A stretch of 64,000 nucleotides of DNA from Methanospirillum lacunae. GTDB lineage: Archaea > Halobacteriota > Methanomicrobia > Methanomicrobiales > Methanospirillaceae. The stretch lies in NCBI RefSeq assembly GCF_046195335.1, contig NZ_CP176093.1; one strand, given 5' to 3'. Below the pieces are notes generated by a model that worked only from the letters and a program-made list of their open reading frames with translations, did no database searches and was not told the DNA's origin. Positions 55,841-63,546 of the stretch are shown here, in pieces. Position numbers and translations under genes: made by a program. Each line of letters begins with the position of its first letter. Within the stretch, counting starts at the first letter, position 1.

Positions 55841-55948
55841 CTGATATTCGTGATTAGTTAACCACTTTAAATGTTTCATAGTACCAAACCATAAAGAACC
55901 TCCGGGGAAGAAAGAAAAGAAAAAAGGATTTATGAAAGACTTTGGGAT

Positions 55949-56227
55949 TTATATCATAGGATGTGGTTGTCTATCAGTTTCATCTTCCATATATAAATAC
56001 ATTTTGTTTGAATAAACCTTCGCCCCAGCTAAAATTATAGCCTTTCCTTTATCAGTTAACGCATAGATCGGTTTGATCTTACGTGTGGTAAATATCGATC
56101 TTGGCCCAATAACCTCATTGATATATTTGGATGCACAACTCCATACGAGATCCGTCTTCAATAAAATTTCGGCATCGCTTTTTTCAATTGCTCCCGTGCA
56201 TACAGATAGTATTGTAATTTCACACAT
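55949..56227 (-). CDS. C-terminal part of a split DUF2099 (methanogenesis marker 8-like) gene
   Basis: 92 residues, MCEITILSVCTGAIEKSDAE, then DLVWSCASKYINEVIGP and IYALTDKGKAIIL. This matches the C-terminal third of DUF2099 proteins. It lies in the same frame as the preceding 192-residue part, separated only by a TAA and one codon. It could be reinitiated from its own ATG or be the dead end of a broken gene. Two cysteines (VCTGAI and SCASK) are kept as in the family. Confidence 0.7.
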   Translation of the reverse strand: MCEITILSVCTGAIEKSDAEILLKTDLVWSCASKYINEVIGPRSIFTTRKIKPIYALTDKGKAIILAGAKVYSNKMYLYMEDETDRQPHPMI

Positions 56228-56230
56228 ATT

Positions 56231-56809
56231 TTAAGATTCTATCTGGCGTATTGAATCAATTTGTGAGATATATCGTTCTGCTACAGTTACTGCAATCCGC
56301 TTATACCCAAGATCTATAGCCATCTGCACCCCTTTTACTGGATCGATTGCTGCAGTTTCCTCGTCAACAATATTCACACCTCGGTCTTTAAGTCTTGTTA
56401 TCAAACCCGGAATAGGGGATGTTTTTATTATTCCTGACATCCATCCTCCTATTCCTTGAATAATGTCTGGATTATTACTGATAACTGTTCCAGCACCATC
56501 ACAGACGATAATTGCTACATCAATGATTCCGATTTTTAGGCTACAATGAAGTAACTCAGAAGCTCCAAACGAAAAAATTAGATTTTGATTCTCAATCATC
56601 CGGTCAGACTTAAAAAGATGGGCTATATGTATACGCTTTTCAATTATCTCTTTAATAGTATCTTCGTTTAACTCACCAGATAAACCCAAAACTTTTTGCC
56701 ATGTTGGACAAAATTCTATCTTTGGGCCAGTCAAAACTTTAATTTCATCATCTGTGATCTGAAGTGTCGCTTTTGCAACTTCAATAACATGTTCATTTGT
56801 TTTATCCAT
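56231..56809 (-). CDS. N-terminal part of a split DUF2099 (methanogenesis marker 8-like) gene
   Basis: 192 residues with the family landmarks HVIEVAKATLQITDDEIKVL, KIEFCPTWQKVLG, SFGASELLHCSLKIG, DVAIIVCDGAGTVIS, GIGGWMSGIIKTSPIPG and LGYKRIAVTVAE. The usual protein has about 270 residues; a TAA at 56231-56233 cuts it here. DUF2099 (Mmp8) is conserved in methanogens with no established role. The position after selD, 14 bases from its stop, suggests a paralogue linked to the sulfur/selenium genes rather than the core copy. The family name is from memory of its motifs. Confidence 0.75.
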   Translation of the reverse strand: MDKTNEHVIEVAKATLQITDDEIKVLTGPKIEFCPTWQKVLGLSGELNEDTIKEIIEKRIHIAHLFKSDRMIENQNLIFSFGASELLHCSLKIGIIDVAIIVCDGAGTVISNNPDIIQGIGGWMSGIIKTSPIPGLITRLKDRGVNIVDEETAAIDPVKGVQMAIDLGYKRIAVTVAERYISQIDSIRQIES

Positions 56810-56823
56810 AATATTCTCACTTT

Positions 56824-57855
56824 TTACTCGGTTAATGATGAAATTTCTTGAATGTTAGGATTGTGTAAGAGAACAGGATTATCATGATATTTTGTCACAA
56901 ACCCGACCTCATATGCGGGAATCTCCCTCTTTGATAACTCTGCAATGAGATCATTTTTTGCATCCGGCGCAATTGAGATCAGTAACCCCCCTGCAGTCTC
57001 AGATGAAATCCCTTTTTCTAATCCAAACCCAAAAAAATCTGATAAAATTGGTGCATTCTTGATAGATGGGATCGTGTGAATATTCAAGGTAACATGACTA
57101 TTATCGGCTATTTTTGCTGCATGCCCATAAAGACCAAATCCAGTAACATCTGTCAGGGCATGAGCACCTGTAACCTGCACAGCTTCTGCGGCTTTCTGAT
57201 TCGAGGTAGTCATGCAGGTTATTGCAATATCAACTGATTCCTGAAGATCACTAGAATCAACAATTGAATCAATTTCTTCAGGATTCTTCTCATATATTCT
57301 GGATGCAGACATTATAGGCTGAATACCAACCGGTTTAGTTAATAATAAAACATCTCCCGGTTTTGCACCTGAATTATAAATGATCTCTTTAGGATGTGCA
57401 ACCCCAGTTACTGCTCCACCTATTATTGGCCACGGATTTATTATCGTGTGCCCCCCAACGAGAGGAGCCTTAATTGAATCGCAAAAATCACGAAAACCTC
57501 CCAGTAACTTTTTAGATTGATCAACACTTACCCCTCTAGGAAGACCCAGAATCGCTAAAACCCCAGCGATCACTGTTCCTCCCATCGCGAAAACATCATT
57601 CGTACAGTTACAAGCTGCAATCTCCCCCTGAAGATATGGATCATCAACAATCGGGGTAAAAAAATCAACGGTTTTAATTAATACAATATTTTCATTAATT
57701 TTGATAATTGCGGCATCATCTCCAGGTCCAAGGACATTTTCTGGGTATGATCCTCCAATAGCCTCTAATAATTTTTCCAACTCATTTTCCGGGAGTTTAC
57801 AAGAACAACCGAATAAATCTACCATATCAGTCAAAGCCGGAAATTTTTGGCTCAT
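56824..57855 (-). CDS. selD: Selenide, water dikinase
   Basis: 343 residues. The N-terminal loop has LFGCSCKLP with Cys17 and Lys20, the same positions as the catalytic pair of the E. coli enzyme; the codon is TGT, so this is the Cys form. It continues GPGDDAAII, VKTVDFFTP-type text (IKTVDFFTPIVDDPY), NDVFAMGG, GGHTI and TDVTGFGLYGHA, all ATP/Mg sites. The enzyme makes selenophosphate from selenide and ATP. Its start overlaps the tusA-like gene by 29 bases. No selA, selB, tRNA-Sec or 2-selenouridine synthase gene is in the window. Confidence 0.93.
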   Translation of the reverse strand: MSQKFPALTDMVDLFGCSCKLPENELEKLLEAIGGSYPENVLGPGDDAAIIKINENIVLIKTVDFFTPIVDDPYLQGEIAACNCTNDVFAMGGTVIAGVLAILGLPRGVSVDQSKKLLGGFRDFCDSIKAPLVGGHTIINPWPIIGGAVTGVAHPKEIIYNSGAKPGDVLLLTKPVGIQPIMSASRIYEKNPEEIDSIVDSSDLQESVDIAITCMTTSNQKAAEAVQVTGAHALTDVTGFGLYGHAAKIADNSHVTLNIHTIPSIKNAPILSDFFGFGLEKGISSETAGGLLISIAPDAKNDLIAELSKREIPAYEVGFVTKYHDNPVLLHNPNIQEISSLTE

Positions 57856-58087
57856 TTATTTCCCCATTTTTTCTAATTAAGATATGATATTTTCCATCAA
57901 TTTCTTGAATTTGACAAAGTTCATGCCTTTCACGGAGTATAAACCTGATTATATTATCTTTCGAAGGAGGGTATTCCACAATGATAAGTAATTCATCACC
58001 AATTGCCATTTCACGAATCTTTTTTCGTGTTTCTAATACAGGAATCGGGCAACTTCTCCCACATACGTTTAATTCCAATTTAGTCAT
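57827..58087 (-). CDS. TusA-like sulfur carrier protein
   Basis: 86 residues with the TusA/SirA/YedF core: ELNVCGRSCPIPVLETRKKI, where the CPxP motif (Cys13-Pro14-Ile-Pro16) carries the persulfide cysteine. The second half follows the usual beta-alpha-beta pattern (GDELLIIVEYPPSKDNIIRF). Proteins of this type relay sulfur or selenium. Linked to selD and dsrE-like genes it resembles the two halves of YedF, a selenium-metabolism protein that fuses TusA-like and DsrE-like domains. It is coupled to selD by overlap. Confidence 0.88.
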   Translation of the reverse strand: MTKLELNVCGRSCPIPVLETRKKIREMAIGDELLIIVEYPPSKDNIIRFILRERHELCQIQEIDGKYHILIRKNGEINEPKISGFD

Positions 58088-58093
58088 TGATAG

Positions 58094-58450
58094 TCAGAAA
58101 AATATTACTTTATCACTTTTCATAACGAGATCAGTAAGATCGTGCATAGTTCCAAAGTGTATCCCATCTACAATTTTGTCTTTTGTGATACCCCTAGCCT
58201 GGCAACACGGACCACACATGATGATTTTAGCTCCGGATTCTATAGCCTCTCGGACTAAATTTTCAATATTGGCAAATTCAACCGGATTTTGGTCTTTTAA
58301 TCCAACATAGGTTCCATTTTCTAGAAAGAATATATTGACCTTAATTTCTTCCAATAGTGCAGTAAGGACAAATCTCAATGCAGAAAAAGATCTTTCACTT
58401 CCGTATGGTGCGTCCCCAATGATAACAGTAACAGATTTTTGTGAACTCAT
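58094..58450 (-). CDS. DsrE-family sulfur-transfer protein
   Basis: 118 residues of the DsrE/DsrF fold: VTVIIGDAPYGSERSFSALR, VNIFFLENGTY, and the active-site loop KIIMCGPCCQARGI with Cys79, Cys82 and Cys83, ending DLVMKSDKVIFF. Such proteins pass persulfide sulfur between partners, typically with TusA. First gene of the minus-strand operon; the next gene (tusA-like) starts seven bases after its stop. The upstream region contains a perfect dyad at 58611-58633. Confidence 0.85.
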   Translation of the reverse strand: MSSQKSVTVIIGDAPYGSERSFSALRFVLTALLEEIKVNIFFLENGTYVGLKDQNPVEFANIENLVREAIESGAKIIMCGPCCQARGITKDKIVDGIHFGTMHDLTDLVMKSDKVIFF

Positions 58451-58808
58451 AGTATCACGGCGTACTATTATCTGATTTGAACTGAATTTTAAGACATAAT
58501 CTTATCAAGAATTGAATATCCAATTTTAATCGGTTTTCATAATTCATGACCTAATTTGAGATTGAAAGGCTTTCATTAATTTTGACGGTTATTTTTCTTC
58601 TATGACCTGAATATTAATCTTGAAGATTAATATTATGTGGATGAATTAACCATTTATCCGTCTTTAACCAAAAGGATAATAATCGATTGAATTTCAAAAG
58701 ATAGAAAAGAATAAACCCGCCTTTTTTTTGTAATTACCTTGAGTATAAATAATCAATTCATAACTCTCTTAACGACTGAGAAGAAATATAAAGATTCAAT
58801 GATCTCTC
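58451..58808. other. Divergent promoter region of the selenium/sulfur block
   Basis: A 358-base AT-rich spacer between the dsrE-tusA-selD operon and the FilR1-type regulator. It holds a perfect inverted repeat (58611-58633), a related half-site TTTCATTAAT (58571-58580), and a TATA-like GTATAAATAA at 58743-58752 for the regulator. No reading frame is credible. Confidence 0.6.
58611..58633. promoter_or_regulatory. Candidate operator: perfect 10-bp inverted repeat
   Basis: ATATTAATCT (58611-58620), the spacer TGA, then AGATTAATAT (58624-58633). The arms are exact reverse complements. It lies about 160 bases from one start and about 175 from the other in the divergent spacer, beside a gene for a winged-helix regulator. 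That makes it a good candidate binding site for a dimeric regulator. Confidence 0.6.
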
Positions 58809-59654
58809 ATGACTTCCCCAGTTGTATTGTATAATGATATCAGATGTGGATTAGACTCTATTCTACGATCTAGACTACAAATGCAAATTTTATTATCGCT
58901 TGGTGAAGGTTGCAAAACCCTGTCTGATCTAAGAGCGATCACCGGCAGCTCATCACAGGCATTGGTACCTAAAATTCGTGAGCTCGAAACCCGATTTATT
59001 ATTTCATCAAAAAAATACGAATACTGTCTGACTCCGTTAGGACGGCTAATTCAGGAGAAACTTACGGACTTCACGAGGTTATTATCAGTCCTTTTTAAAC
59101 ATGATGATTTTTGGAATAGTCATTATCTTGATGGCATTCCCCCGGAGTTTATTAAGGAGATTAGCGATCTTTATGACTCTCGGATAATCGCCGACACGAA
59201 TATTGAAGTTTTTCAGGTTTATTCATACTATCTAAAAATTCTCGAAGAGTCTGATAATATCCACTGGATATCATCTATATTAAACCCACATCACATCCAG
59301 GCTATTACCTCTAGACTTGCTTATGGAATTCATGTTGAAATGATTGTGAATTCTGAAATAGCAGAAATGATAAAAACTGAACCATACTGCTCACTACTTG
59401 GTTCAATTGATCCCAGTTCACATTTCAAATTATATCTCACTGAAGAAAGAATAAAAATTGGAATGATTGTGAGTGACACTAATCTTTTTTTGGGTCTTTT
59501 TAAAAACGACATGATTACTTTTGATGCATCCTCTCATTTTATCAGTGTAGATCCTGATGCACTTTCATGGGGAGAACGATTGTTTTCATATTATAAAGAC
59601 CGTTCATCGGGATTATGTTTTCAAAAATCATGTAATAAAACAATATCAACCTGA
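58809..59654 (+). CDS. FilR1-type (DUF1724) transcriptional regulator
   Basis: 281 residues. The N-terminal winged helix (about 10-85) shows RSRLQMQILLSLGEGCKTLS, DLRAITGSSSQALVPKIREL and CLTPLGRLIQEKL. The C-terminal DUF1724 domain has the landmark IPPEFIKEISDLYDS (about 113-127), as in FilR1 of methanogens, where the domain senses an effector. It is divergent from the dsrE-tusA-selD operon and 119 bases before a CcdA-like membrane protein gene, so it probably controls both. The effector is unknown; a sulfur or selenium species is only a guess. Confidence 0.85.
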   Translation: MTSPVVLYNDIRCGLDSILRSRLQMQILLSLGEGCKTLSDLRAITGSSSQALVPKIRELETRFIISSKKYEYCLTPLGRLIQEKLTDFTRLLSVLFKHDDFWNSHYLDGIPPEFIKEISDLYDSRIIADTNIEVFQVYSYYLKILEESDNIHWISSILNPHHIQAITSRLAYGIHVEMIVNSEIAEMIKTEPYCSLLGSIDPSSHFKLYLTEERIKIGMIVSDTNLFLGLFKNDMITFDASSHFISVDPDALSWGERLFSYYKDRSSGLCFQKSCNKTIST

Positions 59655-59772
59655 TCGATGAATATTCATTAAGTCCTTTAATTTTCATTATGGGAACTAA
59701 TATGTGAATTCCTTATAATCTTATTTTGATGCATTGGAACACTATCAATGGGTATTTTCCTGGAGGCAAATT

Positions 59773-60441
59773 GTGACCAATTTTGATCCATCAATCTGGG
59801 GAATTTTTATATTTGGATTAATTGCAGGGATTTGCCCCTGCAATAGTGTCTTATGCCTGGGCCTAATTGGATATTTGACTAGTGGCAATACGAATCTCTC
59901 CCTAATTAACATTCTGAAACTTACAACTTCATTCTGTATTGGGACAATTATTGTTTTAATTCCCTTGGGGATGATTGCCGGGTTGATTGGGCATTATCTA
60001 CTTTTTCTCAATGGTACGATCGCATGGTCAATTGGCGGGGTGCTTTTAATACTGATGGGATTACAACTCCTTCATGTATATAAGCCTCCAATTCGGAGCA
60101 TTTTTAACTTTTTCAGACGCCCCTCTTCATATACAGTAATGGGAGCTTTTTTACTTGGACTTTCGTTTGGTGCTATAACCGTTGGGCGTGGGGCCCCTAT
60201 GCTCTTGATAGTTTTGACTTACATCGCTTTATATCAGACAATGTTCCAAGGGTTCTTCACAATTCTCATCTATGCTATTGGATTAAGCATCCCGCTCATT
60301 ATTATCAGTTCATTGGGTGGCGCATTAGGCAAAAAGATTAAGGGATATTCACGGATAAGTGGGGATGTCGCTGATAAAATTATTGGGTCTGTAATAATTA
60401 TTATAGGGATATACTTTGTGTATTTGGCATTTACTCTGTGA
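59773..60441 (+). CDS. CcdA/DsbD-like membrane protein
   Basis: 222 residues from GTG 59773, which has GGAGG seven bases upstream; the longer frame opens at TTG 59734. Six hydrophobic helices follow the CcdA/DsbD or sulfite-exporter-like plan with internal similarity. Helix 1 ends in a Cys-rich GICPCNSVLC and a later one has GLSFGAITVGRGAPML. CcdA passes electrons across the membrane through a Cys pair; relatives export small thiols or metals. Next to sulfur and selenium genes, a role in moving reductant or chalcogen is reasonable inference. Confidence 0.75.
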   Translation: MTNFDPSIWGIFIFGLIAGICPCNSVLCLGLIGYLTSGNTNLSLINILKLTTSFCIGTIIVLIPLGMIAGLIGHYLLFLNGTIAWSIGGVLLILMGLQLLHVYKPPIRSIFNFFRRPSSYTVMGAFLLGLSFGAITVGRGAPMLLIVLTYIALYQTMFQGFFTILIYAIGLSIPLIIISSLGGALGKKIKGYSRISGDVADKIIGSVIIIIGIYFVYLAFTL

Positions 60442-60489
60442 TAATATTGAGTAATCAAAATTATCTATTTATAGAAATAAATTAAATCA

Positions 60490-60539
60490 GATTTCGGTTC
60501 GGGTTCCACCTCCTTACCGCAGTATTTACACAGGCTCAT
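60490..60539 (-). pseudogene. 5' remnant of the zinc-finger gene
   Basis: From ATG 60539 the minus strand reads MSLCKYCGKEVEP, then switches to unrelated sequence. It is the truncated counterpart of the intact gene at 55232-55423 and marks the right boundary of the selenium/sulfur block. Confidence 0.75.
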
Positions 60540-60955
60540 TTTTCCGGCAATTCACACGTGTCTGGAATAGTCAGCGGATCGGCGATTGGACTAGAATTTT
60601 TATCACAATATAAACCACGAGTTCCAACCATGACTAACGGGTAGGATTTACAGGTTTCCACGATAATGACCCTGGTCATTACCTGATAACCTCCATCATT
60701 CCGATTGATTTTTCATCTGCATACCGCCAGATTCCCCGCTCAATACCGGAAAAAAAGATCTCTTTACACGCTTCTGTATCGACAAGAGCAACGTGGCAAT
60801 CGATAAGATCAGACTTCACAATAATCTCGTACGCTTCTGAAAGTTTGGGAAATTTATAACCTGTGTCCCATTTCCCCGTGGTAACCTAAAAAAGACGGTA
60901 GAGTTTACCATCGTGTTGAATTGAGGCTTCGATAGTTGATTGCTATTTATTTTCG
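60502..60955 (-). repeat. Right copy of a diverged direct repeat (pair 2)
   Basis: Partner of 55386-55840. It holds the zinc-finger 5' end (cut at about codon 13), the 47-codon gene, and the 3' half of the exonuclease gene. Unlike the left copy it runs on into the exonuclease 5' half. Conserved gene order and orientation. Confidence 0.85.
60536..60679 (-). CDS. 47-residue cysteine protein, right copy
   Basis: The same length and start/stop overlaps as the left copy at 55420-55563, but the CxxC pair is degraded: SCKSCPLV is TCKSYPLV here. The other cysteines (LYCDKN, TCELPEK) remain. Frame intact, so possibly still expressed, but zinc binding is doubtful. Confidence 0.5.
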   Translation of the reverse strand: MTRVIIVETCKSYPLVMVGTRGLYCDKNSSPIADPLTIPDTCELPEK

Positions 60956-61284
60956 TTCGTAAGCACTCTCTTTTTATTATTTTCCGGTCATACTGCAAAT
61001 TGTGACCTACCAGGAGATCGGCATCTTCCATATCACTGAAGAAGTCAGACAGAACTTTGGAGAGATCTTCACCTTCATTGATCGCCACTTCAGTAGTGAT
61101 CCCATGAATCTTCGCGGATTCTTCCGGGATAATGAACCCGTCCGGCTTAATCATCCTGCTATCTTCGAGAATTATTTCTCCTTCTGTAGTTGCAAACAGC
61201 CAGGCAATCTCAACTACCCGGTCTTTGTTTACATCGGCACCGGTTGTTTCAGCATCAAAAAAATAAAATGTGTTTTGGTTTCAT
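60679..61284 (-). pseudogene. Frameshifted DEDDh exonuclease gene
   Basis: From ATG 61284 (AAGGAGA upstream) it starts KPKHILFF, but a run of seven T puts DAETTGADVNKDR out of frame. The exonuclease motif I DAETTG, motif II HNLQYD and motif III CHVALVD (HD-to-HV change) are all readable. A second shift near 60985, a TAG (where the left copy has CAG), and an extra T in TTTTTT near 60893 break the rest. At least three indels and a nonsense codon, so inactive. It was probably a DnaQ-like 3'-5' exonuclease. Confidence 0.8.
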
Positions 61285-61350
61285 GTATTCTCCTTATCCA
61301 TACACAACCTCATTAGCGTGATAATCAGTAACAATCCAGGAAGCCGGGCG

Positions 61351-61569
61351 TTAGAAATACATTTTAGTCCCCGGCATCCGGTTTACTGTTGCAGTGATCG
61401 TCATCTTACGGGGTATTTCATCCAATGTGGCTAGTTTCGGGTAATCCTCCGGATGAGCTTTAACATCATCTTCGATGTATCGCCTGAGAATTACCGTACA
61501 GCCTTGATCCTGAAATTTTTTTATCGTTTTTTGTATCTCATTCTGGTATATGGTCACATTTCTGAACAT
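61351..61569 (-). CDS. Hypothetical small protein
   Basis: 72 residues, MFRNVTIYQNEIQKTIKKFQ at the start, then CTVILRRYIEDDVKAHPEDY and PRKMTITATVNRMPGTKMYF. No motif recognised. Its start overlaps the stop of the upstream small gene by one base, so it belongs to the operon of tiny genes that runs from 62125 down to the exonuclease. Confidence 0.55.
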   Translation of the reverse strand: MFRNVTIYQNEIQKTIKKFQDQGCTVILRRYIEDDVKAHPEDYPKLATLDEIPRKMTITATVNRMPGTKMYF

Positions 61570-61781
61570 TATTGCACCTCAACGTCTGCAATCCCGTACA
61601 TTATTTTTCCTGTGCTTGAGCAGTACTCACAGTATGGATCTGCCGGGAAGGGATGGCCAGCACAACAGACACAAGGGACAATTATATTTCTGTATTCAAT
61701 CCCCAGACTACTTAGAATATCTAATAATTCTGGCATTCGTCCCCCTGGGGTGAGAGAGTCACACCGGAATTCACGTAACAA
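61569..61781 (-). CDS. Small zinc-ribbon protein
   Basis: 70 residues with a zinc-ribbon-like set, PCVCCAGHPF and PYCEYCSSTGKIMYG (two CxxC pairs). It overlaps the preceding gene by about 60 bases in another frame, a density typical of virus or plasmid gene blocks. Function unknown; nucleic acid binding is likely for the fold. Confidence 0.55.
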   Translation of the reverse strand: MLREFRCDSLTPGGRMPELLDILSSLGIEYRNIIVPCVCCAGHPFPADPYCEYCSSTGKIMYGIADVEVQ

Positions 61782-62125
61782 GAATCACAGACACAAGTCT
61801 GATTATCAGAATCTCTCCAGGTCGCTTTCCCGGAATGACAGATCTTACACCGACCAAGGTCAGTATAAACCCGTTTCATACCTGCAATATTCAGAACTCC
61901 AGGAAGGGACCTGAACGTTTCGGACTTTTTCTTTTTGGCTTTGCCTAAACATTTCTTGCAGATACGCCGGGCAGGAAGGTTATTCCGGTTTTTTCTCCGG
62001 TCTTCAGTCACCTTTTCGATATACTCAACATACCGAGAACCACAGAGATCGCAGGGACCTCGGATAGCCAGATCAAGTATTTTCAGATTCGGGAAGCGTT
62101 GAAATTCCCGGTATCTACTGCACAC
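61721..62125 (-). CDS. Multi-CxxC zinc protein
   Basis: 134 residues with four CxxC pairs: CDLCGS, CKKCLGK, CKICHSG and CDSCYV. These could form two treble-clef or ribbon zinc sites, separated by a very basic stretch (GKAKKKKSETFR). First gene of the small-gene operon. The compact, Lys-rich design suggests DNA or RNA binding. No named family recognised. The 253 bases upstream show no further gene. Confidence 0.6.
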   Translation of the reverse strand: MCSRYREFQRFPNLKILDLAIRGPCDLCGSRYVEYIEKVTEDRRKNRNNLPARRICKKCLGKAKKKKSETFRSLPGVLNIAGMKRVYTDLGRCKICHSGKATWRDSDNQTCVCDSCYVNSGVTLSPQGDECQNY

Positions 62126-62378
62126 TGTTTATCTGAAAAAGTACGCTCAATGTGCCCAGGGCGGATTTTATCAGAGTTAGCGATTCGGGATCATTGGGAG
62201 GAGAACATCGGACTCGTCTACATATATAGATCCAGAACAAGCGGCCTACTTAAGAACAAAGAATTTATGAGTTGAGCGTCCTCTTCTGTTATTAATCAGG
62301 CTTTGAGCACTTTTGGTATAGGATCATTGAATTTTTTCCTATAATCATGAAATTGATCGCTCTCAGTCAGGGGGATAT

Positions 62379-63521
62379 ATGAGATCATCTTTCTATGAAT
62401 ATGTAAAATTTGTAACTTCGATAAGCAAGAATACTACCGGATTTGTAGTTCTGTCTGTAATAACTATACTGGTGCTCTTCTCCGGTGCCAGTGCCCAGAC
62501 TAATGCTAATCCTGACTCCTTCTCCTTTATAGGGACAGTGGTGTATCAGGATCTTGAAGGGGGCTTCTTTGGGATTATTACTGATACCGGAGATCAACTT
62601 CTTCCAACGAACCTCCCAGCCCAGTATGAGATTGATGGCCTCAAAATCTCCGGGACTGCCACACCACAGACTGATATGGTCTCCACCCGGATGTGGGGTA
62701 CCATGGTCTCTGTAGAAAATGTAACTCCACTGAATGGGGGAGGAGTAACTGAACAGGCCTGGTATGAATCTGAAACAACTGTACCGGTTTTATCTGACGA
62801 TCAGATCTTCCAGGTACTTGGGAGGATCTCTGCAGATCTGCAGAAGAGACTTGATACAATTGATGGGGAACTGGCTGATGTTGCTGCAAACTTAAGCAGC
62901 AATGATGTCTCGAAAGAGAACCAGAACCTCCAACTCTCGTCTCTCGTAGAAAATCCTGCACTTAACCAGATCGGTCTGTATGAATCATCTCTTCTGGATA
63001 AGTCAGGGAGGATAACTGCCGTTTATCCGGATGTTTATCTGTCATCAATCGGGACAGACCTATCAAAAATGCCGCATATTGCCAGTATAATCTCATACCC
63101 TGCCCCTACTATGAGCACATACCTGAAAACTGTAGAAGGAAAAGATGCAGTTGTCATCACCTACCCGATTGTATCAAAACAAAAAACTGTAACCGGATAT
63201 GTATCAGCACTCGTGGATCCGGCAGTGCTCGTCTCGCCTGACAAGATGCAGACACTCAAAGATTCCGGTTATTCTCTCATGGTCGAACAACCAGAAGGGA
63301 CAGCACTCGCAGAAAGTGATTCAACCCAGATTGGCAGGTCAGCCTGGAATGATCCTCAGTTTAATGCTTCACCCTCACTTCTCAAATCTGCAGTGCACCT
63401 GCAAAATGCGAGGGCTGGTATAGATTCATATTCCGGATTGAATAAAGAGGATGTTAAGATTGCATGGACTACGGTATCACTCCATGGCATGCCATGGAGA
63501 GTTGCAGTCATGAAACATTAA
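62379..63521 (+). CDS. Secreted protein with a Cache-like domain
   Basis: 380 residues. A transmembrane or signal segment (about 20-40, GFVVLSVITILVLFSGASA) precedes a small beta-domain (about 45-120, FIGTVVYQDLEGGFFGII). A helical stretch (about 140-190) leads to a C-terminal region (about 195-375) resembling a single Cache/PDC sensor fold: GLYESSLLDKSGRITAVYP, TYPIVSKQKTVTGYVSALVD and HGMPWRVAVMKH. Cache domains bind small ligands outside the cell. Here no kinase or receptor part follows, so it may be a soluble or anchored binding protein. GGGGATAT lies before the ATG. Confidence 0.7.
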   Translation: MRSSFYEYVKFVTSISKNTTGFVVLSVITILVLFSGASAQTNANPDSFSFIGTVVYQDLEGGFFGIITDTGDQLLPTNLPAQYEIDGLKISGTATPQTDMVSTRMWGTMVSVENVTPLNGGGVTEQAWYESETTVPVLSDDQIFQVLGRISADLQKRLDTIDGELADVAANLSSNDVSKENQNLQLSSLVENPALNQIGLYESSLLDKSGRITAVYPDVYLSSIGTDLSKMPHIASIISYPAPTMSTYLKTVEGKDAVVITYPIVSKQKTVTGYVSALVDPAVLVSPDKMQTLKDSGYSLMVEQPEGTALAESDSTQIGRSAWNDPQFNASPSLLKSAVHLQNARAGIDSYSGLNKEDVKIAWTTVSLHGMPWRVAVMKH

Positions 63522-63546
63522 CATTCTTTATTCTTTTTTCCTGAAA

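Noticed and set aside
56231..56233. Selenocysteine in the DUF2099 gene next to selD
   Set aside because: The interrupting codon is TAA, and the SelD active site itself uses TGT (cysteine).
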